Part shown: one piece after another, positions 10,398 to 19,477 of the stretch
Position numbering within the stretch: position 1 is the stretch's first letter
Layout: each line of letters starts with the position of its first letter
Origin: UTCFX2 sp963788305
GTDB lineage: Bacteria; Chloroflexota; Anaerolineae; Anaerolineales; UBA4823
Assembly: GCA_963788305.1 (NCBI GenBank)
Contig: CAWBGK010000019.1
Location: 1-64,000, forward strand
Direction of reading: 5' to 3'
DNA: 64,000 nt
Translations under genes and position numbers: made by a program
The notes under the pieces: generated by a model
The model's database searches: none
What the model was told of the DNA's origin: nothing
The model's input: the letters and a program-made list of their open reading frames with translations, nothing else

Positions 10398-11418
10398 ATG
10401 TCAAAAACTAAGATCGGAGTGGTTGGAGCCGGTTATTGGGGACCCAACCTGATCCGAAATTTCTACGAAATTGAAGGCTTTGATCTTCAAACTGTTGTCG
10501 AACTAAGACCGGATCGCCGGGAACACATCCAAAACCGTTATCCAGAGCTGCAAACAACATCCAGATTGAGCGATCTGCTGGAGTTCTGATGTCGAAGCAG
10601 TTGCGGTCGCGACCAGCGCATCAACTCATTTCAAAGTGGCCAAAAAGTGCCTTGAAGCAGGAAAGCACGTGCTGGTGGAGAAGCCGTTTACTTGCAGCGT
10701 TGATGATGCTCGGAAGCTGCTTGAGCTGGGGGAAAAACACAACCGAGTCGTCATGGTCGGACACACGTTCCTCTATAATCCAGCCGTGATAGCCCTGAAA
10801 GACCTGGTCCAGAGCGGAGAGATCGGCGAAGTATATTACGTGAACACCACTCGGGTCAACCTGGGGCTCTACCAGCCGGATATCGATGTGATCTGGGATC
10901 TGGCGCCGCACGACATATCGATCTTACTTTATGTCCTGGGGATGACGCCGATTTCAGCAAGCGCCCGGGGGGGGATGTTTGCGAAAGCCGGGAAACACGA
11001 CGTGGCCTATGTCACGCTTTACTTTCCAACCGGAGTGATGTCCGACTCGCGCGTGAGCTGGCTTGATCCGTGCAAAATGCGCAGGGTCGTGGTCGTTGGC
11101 AGCAAGAAAATGATCGTGTACGATGATATTGAGCCCGTCGAAAAGCTTAAGATATACGATAAGGGTGTTGAGGTCCAGCCTTACAGCGACACCTATGAAG
11201 AGTTCCATCTGGCTTACCGTTATGGAGATGAAGTAACCTATCCGCTCGATTGGAAGGAACCACTGCGCCTCGAATGCACCCATTTCCTGGAGGTGATCCG
11301 CGATCACACGCCACTTCGCAGCGATGCCAGGCACGGACTTCAGGTGGTCCAAATCCTGGATGCTGCCCATAAATCCTTGCTGAACGGCCATATTCAGGAG
11401 ATCATTGAATGGGAATAG
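10398..11418 (+). CDS. Gfo/Idh/MocA sugar dehydrogenase, WlbA/WbpB-like (frameshifted)
   Basis: An NAD(P)-dependent oxidoreductase of the Gfo/Idh/MocA family. The nucleotide-binding motif is GVVGAGYWGPNLIRNF, and the active-site lysine lies in VEKPFT. With the next two genes it matches the WlbA-WlbB-WlbC (WbpB-D-E) order. There the dehydrogenase oxidises C3 of a UDP-N-acetyl sugar uronate so that the aminotransferase can act. The frame shifts near 10587, and repair gives ~340 residues. The start has GAGG 8 nt upstream. Its end overlaps the next gene by 10 nt. Substrate is inferred from gene order. Confidence 0.82.
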
Positions 11419-11906
11419 ACCCGGATTTCCGGCGAATCGCTCCGGATGTCAAGATTGGCGAACGGGTCAAGATTTTCGCATTTGTGAACCTTTATGGCTG
11501 CGAAATCGGTGATGATAGTAAAATTGGCACATTTGTAGAGATCCAGCGCGGTGCAAAAATCGGCCAGCGCGTGAAAGTCTCCAGCCACACCTTCATCTGC
11601 GAAGGGGTCACGATCGAAGATGAAGTATTTATCGGTCATAACGTATCTTTCATTAACGACCGCTATCCGCGTGCGACGACGGCCAATGGGCAGATGCAGA
11701 CTGACCAGGATTGGTCCCTGGAAAAGACGCTGGTCAAAAGAAGGGCATCGATCGGGACCAGCACGACGATCTTGTGCGGAGTCACGATCGGCGAGGATGC
11801 GATCGTCGGCGCTGGCAGCGTTGTCACAAAAGACGTACCCGATCACGCAGTAGTGGCAGGAAATCCGGCCCATTTCGTTCGTTGGGTCAACAATCCCTCT
11901 GACTAA
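11409..11906 (+). CDS. sugar N-acetyltransferase, WlbB/WbpD-like
   Basis: A left-handed beta-helix N-acetyltransferase of 165 residues that would acetylate a 3-amino group on a nucleotide sugar. Hexapeptide repeats such as VKIGERVKIF, CEIGDDSKIG and VTIGEDAIVGAG run through the protein. The active-site-like stretch GHNVSFINDRYPRA matches WbpD/WlbB, where a conserved Asn/Asp-rich loop binds the substrate. The ORF is intact and starts inside the end of the dehydrogenase gene, so translation is probably coupled. It lies directly before the aminotransferase gene. The exact sugar is not shown by the sequence. Confidence 0.85.
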   Translation: MGIDPDFRRIAPDVKIGERVKIFAFVNLYGCEIGDDSKIGTFVEIQRGAKIGQRVKVSSHTFICEGVTIEDEVFIGHNVSFINDRYPRATTANGQMQTDQDWSLEKTLVKRRASIGTSTTILCGVTIGEDAIVGAGSVVTKDVPDHAVVAGNPAHFVRWVNNPSD

Positions 11907-11923
11907 AAGGACAATTGAAGAAG

Positions 11924-13035
11924 ATGACCGAGACACCTATCCCATTGGTTGATTTGCGTGCCCAATACGAACCGCTGAGAGCAGAAATCCACGCCGCCTG
12001 GGACGAGATACTCAGCAGCATGCGCCTGTTTTTGGGTCCTAACGTTCAGGCGTTTGAAAAAGAATTTCGCGGCTTATCTCGGAGTTAAGGATTGCAATTG
12101 GAGTCAGCGATGGGACGACTGCCCTCCACATCGCCTTGCGAGCAGCAGGGATTGGGCAAGGGGATGAGATCATCACCGTTTCTCACACCTTTATCGCAAC
12201 TGCAGAAGCGATACTCCTCGCTGGGGCGGTGCCTGTGTTTGTTGATATTGATCCGCAGACTTATACGATGGATGTAACACAAATTGAAGCAGCGATCACC
12301 CCTAAAACGAAAGCTATTATGCCCGTACACCTCTATGGGCAGTGCGCCGATATGGATCCAATCCTGGAAATCGCCCGCCGCTACCGATTAATCGTCATCG
12401 AAGACGCCTGTCAGGCGCACGGGGCAGAATACAAAGGCCGAAAAGCTGGCAGCATGGGCGATATGAGCGCTTTCAGCTTCTATTTCTCCAAAAACCTGGG
12501 CGCGTACGGCGAAGGCGGCATGGCTGCAACCAACGACCCCGACCTGGCCCATCGAATCCGGATGATCCGGGACCACGGCTCAGAAAAGCGATATTACCAC
12601 GAGATGCTGGGCTGGAACGGTCGTCTCGACGAGATGCAGGCAGCAGTCTTGAGGATTAAGCTGCCCCACCTGGATGAATGGAACGCCAAACGGATCCAAC
12701 ACGCTGACGAATTCTGCCATCAACTCCAAGGGACAGAAGTGACTGTCCCTGCAACGTCCGAAGGTTGCAAACATATCTTCCATATGTTCGTCATCCGATC
12801 AAAAAACCGCGACACGTTGCGCGACCATCTCAACAGCCAGGGAATCGGCACAGGGATCCATTATCCAGTTCCCATCCACCTGCAAAAATCCTGTGCAGCA
12901 TTCAATCCGGGCAAAGGAAAGCTTCCGGTCACCGAAGCGATTGTTGGAGAGATTCTTTCGCTGCCAATGTATGCCGAATTGACCTCGGCACAAATTATCA
13001 GGATTTGCGATGAGATCGAGAATTTCGCTGTCTAG
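11924..13035 (+). CDS. DegT/DnrJ/EryC1 aminotransferase, WlbC/WbpE-like (frameshifted)
   Basis: A PLP-dependent sugar aminotransferase. The N-terminus reads IPLVDLRAQYEPLRAEI, as in WbpE. SDGTTALHIALRAAGIGQGD binds cofactor phosphate, EDACQAHGAEYKG carries the PLP-contacting Asp, and SFYFSKNLGAYGEGG holds the Schiff-base lysine. At least two small indels break the frame near 12065-12100; the rest is continuous, giving ~370 residues. The enzyme would install the amino group that the preceding acetyltransferase acylates. It ends the trio and is followed by a promoter and the chain-length regulator. Confidence 0.85.
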
Positions 13036-13101
13036 AAACGCCTTCAATTCGCGAACAAATCCAGAAGGTTGAATCCTGGCAGCATGCTTGTAGAGTGCGG
13101 T

Positions 13102-13107
13102 TATAAT
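13102..13107 (+). promoter_or_regulatory. candidate -10 before the Wzz/BY-kinase gene
   Basis: TATAAT ends 23 nt before the ATG at 13131, with a TTGGAGAACGG ribosome site between them. The -35 is not convincing. Confidence 0.4.
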
Positions 13108-13130
13108 GGGTTAATTGGAGAACGGAATTA

Positions 13131-15046
13131 ATGGAGCTTCGTCAATATTTTAACCTTATTTGGAAATGGCTCTGGTTGATTGTCCTGGCAGTTGCGATTG
13201 CCGCGACATCCAGCTTTATCGCCAGCAAAGCCACGACACCCTTATATAAGACAAAAACGACGTTAATGATCGGGCGGGCGACTCAGAATCTCGATCCGAA
13301 CAGCATGGATCTTTATACCAGCCAGCAGCTCGCCTACACGTATATCCAGCTTGCACAGCGCGAACCCGTCCTGGATGGGGCAATTAAGAGCCTGGGATTA
13401 CAGATGAATTGGAGATCTCTGGCAAGTCAGGTGAATGCAGCGAATATCCCACAAACACAGCTGCTTGAAATCTCAGTCATCGACAGCGATCCTTATCGGG
13501 CAAAAGTGCTTGCCGATGCGATCGCCCAGCAGCTCATCTTCCTGAGTCCCGGCAATGCAAGCAGCCGGACTGCAGAGCAAGATGCCTTCACGACCTCCCA
13601 ATTGAATGATCTCAAAACTAAGATCCAGGAAGCACAGGATGAAGTCCTCCGACTGAACCAGGAGCTGGATGCGGCAACTTCTGCCCGGCAGATCCAGGAT
13701 CTGCAAACCCAGGTCAGCGTCCTGGAGAACAAGATCAGCGGTTGGCAGAACACCTATTCCCAATTGCTGCTCTCTTATGAGGGAGGCGATGTCAATACCC
13801 TCAGCGTGCTGGAAGAGGCCGAAATCCCAAATTTCCCCTTCAGTCCAAACGTGCCGAACAACGTGCTGATTGCAGCTTTAATTGGATTGGCTCTGGCAGT
13901 CGTTGGAGCGTTTCTGATCGAATATCTGGATGACACGGTAAAGACTCCCGGTGATGTAACCCGGGCCACAAAACTGCCCAACCTGGTTTCTATCCCCTTT
14001 ATCGAAGGCGAAGATTACTCGGATAAGCTCGTGGCAATCACTCAGCCTCTTTCCCCGGTGGTCGAATCATTCCGTCAGCTTCGGACAAATTTGCAGTTTT
14101 CCACGCTGGATCGACCATTAAATTCCCTGATGATGACCAGCCCAAGCCCAAGCGAGGGAAAAGCGTAGCGCTGTCCAACCTCGCTGTCGTTCTGGCGCAA
14201 TCAGGAAGAAAAGTCGTGGTCGTGGACACCGACCTGCGCCGGCCAACCCAACACAGGCTGTTTGGGCTCCCGAACCGCGTCGGCCTGACAGATGCTTTGC
14301 TTGAAGTGATCTCACCCAAAGCCGAGCTGATCCGTCAATCCAGAGAATTTATTGCCTCTCAACGGTCGACCTTCGGGAAAGAAGCAGGGAGCGAAGACTT
14401 CTCCTATAAAGAATCCAATCATGATAAATTCAACGATCCGGGGCATGGCAAAATCGAATTGGAGCCTGCCAATCCAGCCGGGCGGTTGCATCGCACCGCA
14501 GAACCGACCGCGATGGCATCTCCGGCTGATCTCATGGATCTGACGAATTATTTGCAGCAGACCAAGGTCGACAACCTGGTCCTGCTTTCCACTGGACCGC
14601 TTCCGCCGAACCCCGCTGAGCTCTTAGGGTCTGAGCTGATGGCGATGCTGATCTTTACGTTGAAAAAACACGCTGAGATCGTGCTTTTTGACAGCCCTCC
14701 CACCCTGCTATTTGCCGATGCGGCCGTCCTGAGCACAAAAGTCGACGGTGTGATCCTGATTAATGATATGGGCCGGACGCGAACCTCTGAATCCGTTCGG
14801 GCCGTAGAAGAACTTCGCAGAGTGCATGCCAACCTACTGGGAGTCGTTCTGAACCGGGTAAGCAGCCGTAAGGGCGGTTACAATTACTATTATTACTATT
14901 ACAGTCAGGACGGCGAGCGCGGACAACGCAAGAACCGAAGCCGGTCTCGGAATAAGAAACGCTTTGAAATACCCTGGCTTTCACGCAACAACCACCACTC
15001 AAGAAAATCCGAAAAGCCGCTTGATTCCCCTCCAGTTGATAATTGA
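13131..15046 (+). CDS. fused Wzz chain-length regulator and BY-kinase (frameshifted)
   Basis: A polysaccharide co-polymerase and tyrosine autokinase controlling chain length and export. The first part is Wzz: a membrane helix at residues ~14-34, a long extracytoplasmic coiled region (~140-220) and a second helix (VLIAALIGLALAVVGAFLIEY). The second part is the kinase: Walker A in SPSPSEGKS, Walker A' in VVVVDTDLRRP, Walker B in EIVLFDSPP, and a C-terminal tyrosine cluster YNYYYYYYSQ as autophosphorylation site. One A is missing near 14163; adding it restores GEGKS-type continuity. An unusual hydrophilic insert of ~75 residues lies between the A' region and the conserved GPLPPNPAELL. Total ~638 residues. 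Confidence 0.88.
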
Positions 15047-15082
15047 CTCAGCTTGCATCACCTCAGATGGTAGTTTCACATA

Positions 15083-15107
15083 CCCCGCTTCCTTGCGGGG
15101 TTTTTCT
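15083..15107 (+). terminator. Rho-independent terminator closing the polysaccharide locus
   Basis: CCCCGC-TTCCTT-GCGGGG hairpin followed by TTTTTC, 37 nt after the Wzz/BY-kinase stop. Confidence 0.85.
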
Positions 15108-15707
15108 TTATGATTCTTGGATCGTGATCACCACCGTAGTTTGTCCGACAAATGGGACCTCTGTGACCACAACGGAGGCCTTCCGATTGCCCTTCTGATA
15201 TTGGATTTCAGCCATCGTGTCGTTCGAAAAACCTTCACCGGCGACTTCTTGCCACCCGTTCGCAGGCATCTCTCGCTTATAGAAATCCAGCACGTCCCGA
15301 TAATCGGCATCAATGAAATAAGAAACGGATTGGGATGTGCCAATGAACCCGCTCGTCTCACCTTCCATTACAGGGATATCTGCCGGGGCTTCTTCGGGTG
15401 AAGTATAGACCTGGGTTGTGATCGCCTGGGCAGTTTCTCCGATTCCAGCTGCGCTCTCTGTGAACGCAGCCTGGGCAGTCTCCATCATTCCGCTTTCGTC
15501 GATTTGGGTCACCATTGCCATGGCAGTTTCTTCAATTCCAGCTGGAATAATTTGAGTGGTCAATGCGCCGATATCGGTTATTACTGCTCTGCCTGTGCCG
15601 ACGAGCCGAATCCCATCACGAATATTCGTAAAGAACTCGCAGCCCAATCCCACCGCGAGCAAAAGACTGATCCATAACAATATGCGGAAGAACATCTTTC
15701 GTTGCAT
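15108..15707 (-). CDS. membrane-anchored protein of unknown function
   Basis: I do not recognise this family. The start at 15707 (MQRKMFFRILL) is chosen because AGGAGG stands 6 nt upstream; the open frame extends further. An N-terminal hydrophobic segment (ILLWISLLLAVGLGC) could be an anchor or weak lipoprotein signal, the cysteine being preceded by a poor lipobox. The middle is rich in Ala, Thr and Glu with short repeats of the type GIGETAQAI and MMETAQAAF. The C-terminal ~80 residues look like a folded domain (DYRDVLDFYKREMPANGW) resembling small extracytoplasmic domains common in Chloroflexota. It is converging on the polysaccharide locus and has no operon partner. Confidence 0.65.
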   Translation of the reverse strand: MQRKMFFRILLWISLLLAVGLGCEFFTNIRDGIRLVGTGRAVITDIGALTTQIIPAGIEETAMAMVTQIDESGMMETAQAAFTESAAGIGETAQAITTQVYTSPEEAPADIPVMEGETSGFIGTSQSVSYFIDADYRDVLDFYKREMPANGWQEVAGEGFSNDTMAEIQYQKGNRKASVVVTEVPFVGQTTVVITIQES

Positions 15708-15891
15708 TTTTCCTCCTGGCAAAGACACAAATCGAGGTTTCACTGCGGCCTGAAACAAACAAATCCGAATACAATCATTCAATAAGACTCAGTTTGTCCA
15801 GATAGTGTGATTTTATCACGTCCACCTGAGTTCATGATGGGATCCAGATTAGCGATGGAAGACTTATTTGGGTTCTTTCGATCCATACAAT

Positions 15892-16924
15892 TTAGTCCCA
15901 TTCTCTGATAAACGCTTCAGCCTGTTTTACCAGGGGATCGGAGCCAATGAACAGCGGCGTTCGCTGGTGAAGGCTGTCAGGCTGGATGTCCAGCACCCGG
16001 CGAGTCCCATCGGAAGCATATCCGCCAGCCTGCTCAGCCAGAAATGCCAACGGGGCGGCTTCGTAGGTCAACCTGAGCTTTCCTTGCGTTTTGTTGGGAT
16101 CAATCAAGTCGGCTGGGTAATAAAAGACACCGCCTGCCAGCAGGTTTCGGTGAAAATCTGCGACCAAAGAGCCTACATAACGAAGCGAAAGCGGCTTTAT
16201 CTTTCCATCAAGACCTTGCAGATAATCAGTGAAATCGGATGACTCCATCGCTCCAGAACTTGCGGTTGCCCAGATTGACGCTGAAATAAGCAGGGTTTTC
16301 TGGAATGCGGATATGCGGATGAGACAACAAGAACTCGCCTACCGAAGGATCCAGGGTGAAGCCGTGAACGCCGTGACCGGTTGAGTAAACAAGCATCGTG
16401 CTCGAACCATAGATGATATACCCGCTGGCAACCAGGTCGCGGCCAGGCTGCAGGCAATCGATCAGGCTGCCGCGCTCCGAATCTGGTGTCAGGCGTCGGT
16501 AGATCGAGAAAATCGTTCCAACCGGGATGTTGAAGTCTATGTTTGAAGAGCCATCCAACGGATCAAATAGCAGCACATACTTGCCAGTGGGAAATTCATT
16601 GGGAATTGCCAGAGGCTGTTCATTCTCTTCAGAAGCCATAATCGCCAGGCGACCGGTGTGATCGTTGATCCGGAACATGGTCAGATTAGCAAATTGATCG
16701 AGCTTCTGCACAACCTCGCCCTGGATATTGACTTCACCGGTCTTGCCCAGGATTTCAGCCAGACCAGCCTTGGTAGTCCGGGAAGAAATTACCTTGCCTG
16801 CCAATGCAATATCATAGAGAAGCTGGGTGAGCACTCCGGTAGCAGATGGGTGCTGGGTTTGACTCTCCAGGATGTGCCTTTCAATCGTCAAGATCGTATA
16901 TGAATCAATAATTCTCACGACCAT
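15892..16924 (-). CDS. fbp: class I fructose-1,6-bisphosphatase (frameshifted)
   Basis: Hydrolyses fructose-1,6-bisphosphate to fructose-6-phosphate in gluconeogenesis. The metal-binding signature LLFDPLDGSSNIDFN is present near residue 115. ASEENEQPL carries the upstream metal-binding Glu pair, and the C-terminal part has KIKPLSLRYVGSLVADFHRNL and GGVFYYPAD, all class I hallmarks. The frame breaks near 16243; the joined length of 344 residues is typical. AAGGAG precedes the ATG by 7 nt. Together with ppdK at 29.6-32.4 kb it points to gluconeogenic carbon flow. Confidence 0.93.
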
Positions 16925-17011
16925 AAGAGCTCCTTATTTATTATTAGAAATGAATTTGATAGACCTGTCTCTTTAGTCAATTTCGTTCGAGCAGCCGATG
17001 ATCAAGCATCT

Positions 17012-17875
17012 CTACGCTTCAAGGATTTCAGGGAGGAAATACATTTCGCTCTGACTCCCTGTCGATTGAGAGGCGCGCGCCAGGATCTGCTCTTCTAGCA
17101 GCGATTGCGCGCTTCGCTCGATTTCTTTGAGCTTCCAGCCAAAAAGCCTGGCAGCTGTGGTTAATTCAAAAGCCCCGACTGAACGGGCATATGCTGCCAG
17201 CAGCTTCAGGCGTGCATCTTCCTCTGAGATCGCGCGGGCGTCCTCGGGCAGGTCAGGGTAATGGCGTGCCACAATATCATAGGCAAAGGCATAATGCCAG
17301 GCGCCCGACTGAGTCACCCCAACCGGGAGTATCTTAAAATCAGACTGCAGATCTGTGATCGTACGGTTGAAACGCGACTCGCTGGCAGGGCTTGACATGC
17401 GAGTGATGCGGCGAAGTTCGACGGTATCCAAAATACCGCGATCAAGCAACGCTTCGTACACCTGTCTTGCCTCCATCGTCATTCGACCTTGCTCATAGAG
17501 AGTCAGGTAGTCTTCATCATAGGCGCCGAAATTTTGAGACAGCGCGTAGAAGCATGGAGCCAGCGAGGACGAGATCATGGTCGCTCTTTTTCGCAGGATT
17601 TTCGCATAATACCATTGCTTGCTCCCCAGCAGCTCATCTTTCCATCCCCAGGTAATGTGACCCGGATCGTCATGCGCATCTGCCACCGGACGGTCGCCGG
17701 CGACGGCGGTCCATAAACTCGGCATGATGATCCCTCGGATCGGCCAAAAGAAAACAAAACCGCGCTCATCCACAAAATCGACTGCTTCATTCCGAGATCG
17801 CAGCGAAAGCTCGGGCAGGATTCGAAAGGTGCGCGCCCGGTATGCCTGGAGTTTCGTTATATCTAATCCACTCAA
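17012..17875 (-). CDS. AlkZ/YcaQ-related winged-helix protein
   Basis: A 287-residue intact protein that resembles the DNA-glycosylase-related AlkZ/YcaQ superfamily (winged-helix DNA-binding domains). Visible features are an N-terminal ITKLQAYRARTFRIL, a central GWKDELLGSKQWYYAKILRKRATMIS region, and two winged-helix-like segments (EALLDRGILDTVELRRITRM and later LTTAARLFGWKLKEIERS). The catalytic QxQ/QxD motif typical of true AlkZ was not recognised, so it may bind DNA without glycosylase activity. The TTG at 17875 follows an AAGG. It lies ~90 nt upstream of fbp on the same strand. Function is uncertain. Confidence 0.55.
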   Translation of the reverse strand: MSGLDITKLQAYRARTFRILPELSLRSRNEAVDFVDERGFVFFWPIRGIIMPSLWTAVAGDRPVADAHDDPGHITWGWKDELLGSKQWYYAKILRKRATMISSSLAPCFYALSQNFGAYDEDYLTLYEQGRMTMEARQVYEALLDRGILDTVELRRITRMSSPASESRFNRTITDLQSDFKILPVGVTQSGAWHYAFAYDIVARHYPDLPEDARAISEEDARLKLLAAYARSVGAFELTTAARLFGWKLKEIERSAQSLLEEQILARASQSTGSQSEMYFLPEILEA

Positions 17876-18057
17876 GCCAACCTTCAGGATTTGTCCCGCA
17901 AATAATTACACCATCGTTTATACCATGATTGACCGAACCGGATTGAGGGGAATTTTTCAAGAATCGAATGTAATAATCAAGCGGGCTCAAAAATACAGGT
18001 ATACTTTGCTCTGCATTTTCGAATGGTGCATATCAAAGGATCAATCGGAGATCATCC

Positions 18058-19313
18058 ATGGTCGAGCTTGAAAAGACAATCGCCCAGATGTCTATTTTCC
18101 AAAGCCTTTCTAAAGCCGAGATCCAGCGGCTGGCGCTTGGGGTTAATGTTCTAAATGTCTCCGGTGGAAGCATCCTTCTTCAAGAAGGAGAGATCGGTGA
18201 CCGGTTCTATGTGATCATTCAGGGTGAAGTTGAAGTGATCAAAGCCATCGGCACACCGGAAGAGAGCCTGCTGGGGGTGCGCCTCCCGGGCGATTACCTG
18301 GGGGAGATGAGCCTGTTAAACTGGGACGGTCGCCGCACCGCCTCTGCCAGGGCACGCGGACCGGCCTGCATTACTTGAGATCACACGCGAGCAGTTCAAC
18401 GATTTGCTGAAGAGCCAGCCCGAGCTGGTTTATGAGATGGTACGCGAGATGAGCACCCGGCTGACCAATTCTCAATCACAGGCAATCCAGGTGCTGCAGC
18501 AGAAGAACAGGCAATTGCAAGAGGCTTACGACGAGCTGAAAGCTGCCCAGGAACAAATCGTCGAGAAAGAAAAGCTCGAGCGCGAGCTGCAGCTGGCGCG
18601 CGAGATCCAGCTCAGCATCTTGCCGCGCACGCTGCCACAGATCGGCGGTTATGACCTGGGTGCGCTTTGCGAGCCCGCTCGCGCGGTTGGCGGTGATTTC
18701 TACGATATCTTTCTGCTCGATCAGGACCGGCTGGGCGTCGTCATCGGCGACGTCACAGACAAAGGAGTGCCAGCTGCGATATATATGGCCCAAACCCGAG
18801 CATTGATCCGGGCTAAAGCTGCCGCTGACCTTTCCCCTGTTCAGAACTCTCCTGCTGGTGAACCGGGTTCTGCTCGATACCAACGACAGCGGGATGTTTG
18901 TCACGGTTTTTTATGGGATCCTGGATCTTGAGACTGGGATCATGGATTATGCGCGTGCTGGACATGAAATTCCAATTACACTGAGCGCTTTGGGCGAGAC
19001 ATCTTTGTTAGAACATAGCCACGGCATGCCGCTTGGGCTGATGGAACAGCCGCTGATCGATGCCAGCAGCATGACCATCCACCCCGATGAGCTAGTTCTG
19101 CTCTACACGGACGGGATCACTGACGGGTTGAACCTGGAAAGCAACGGGCTAGGGACCGACGGTTTACAGGTGTTAATCAAAACCGGGTGCGGTTTGAACG
19201 CTCAGGATTTATGCATACATTTAGCCGATACGCTTTGCAGCATCCAGGACGGCAAACCGCAGTTCGATGATGTGACGCTGGTAGCTATCAGGTCGCACGC
19301 TCAATATAAATAA
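18058..19313 (+). CDS. cNMP-binding/coiled-coil/PP2C (SpoIIE-type) phosphatase (frameshifted)
   Basis: A soluble signalling phosphatase. Residues ~1-120 form a cyclic-nucleotide-binding domain (FQSLSKAEIQRLA, then GEIGDRFYVIIQGEVEVI and GDYLGEMSLL). A coiled coil follows (~140-185, ending KLERELQLAREIQLSILP, the usual linker), then a PP2C/RsbU-type domain. The metal-binding motifs are AVGGDFYD, VVIGDVTDKGVPAA, MFVTVFYGILD and LYTDGITD, with a final FDDVTLVAI. Two indels, near 18368 and 18852, split it into three frames; repaired length is ~418 residues. Such proteins usually dephosphorylate anti-sigma-factor antagonists, but no partner gene is nearby. GGAG precedes the ATG. Confidence 0.87.
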
Positions 19314-19428
19314 TAAATCATTAGAAAGCGGGTCAAGGGTAAATATTTCCACAGGAACGCAGAATTAACCCTGGCATGTTTCAATCCATCCCCTCCCCGG
19401 ACCACCCGCCGCAGAATCTGGAAATCAC

Positions 19429-19462
19429 ACCCGAAGGGTCTTGGTGACCCTTCGGGTTTCTT
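19429..19462. terminator. strong hairpin between convergent genes
   Basis: A 12-bp perfect stem, ACCCGAAGGGTC-TTGGT-GACCCTTCGGGT, followed on the plus strand by TTCTTGACTTTT. It lies between the PP2C gene and the repeat-protein gene and may serve either strand. The rest of 19314-19428 holds nothing I recognise. Confidence 0.6.
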
Positions 19463-19477
19463 GACTTTTGGATAGAT

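Noticed and set aside
14893..14911. TAT/TAC-rich run that could be read as a microsatellite
   Set aside because: It codes for the tyrosine cluster at the end of the BY-kinase, a known functional feature of that family.
19314..19428. possible small RNA between the PP2C gene and the repeat-protein gene
   Set aside because: Only the shared terminator hairpin is structured. No promoter precedes it.
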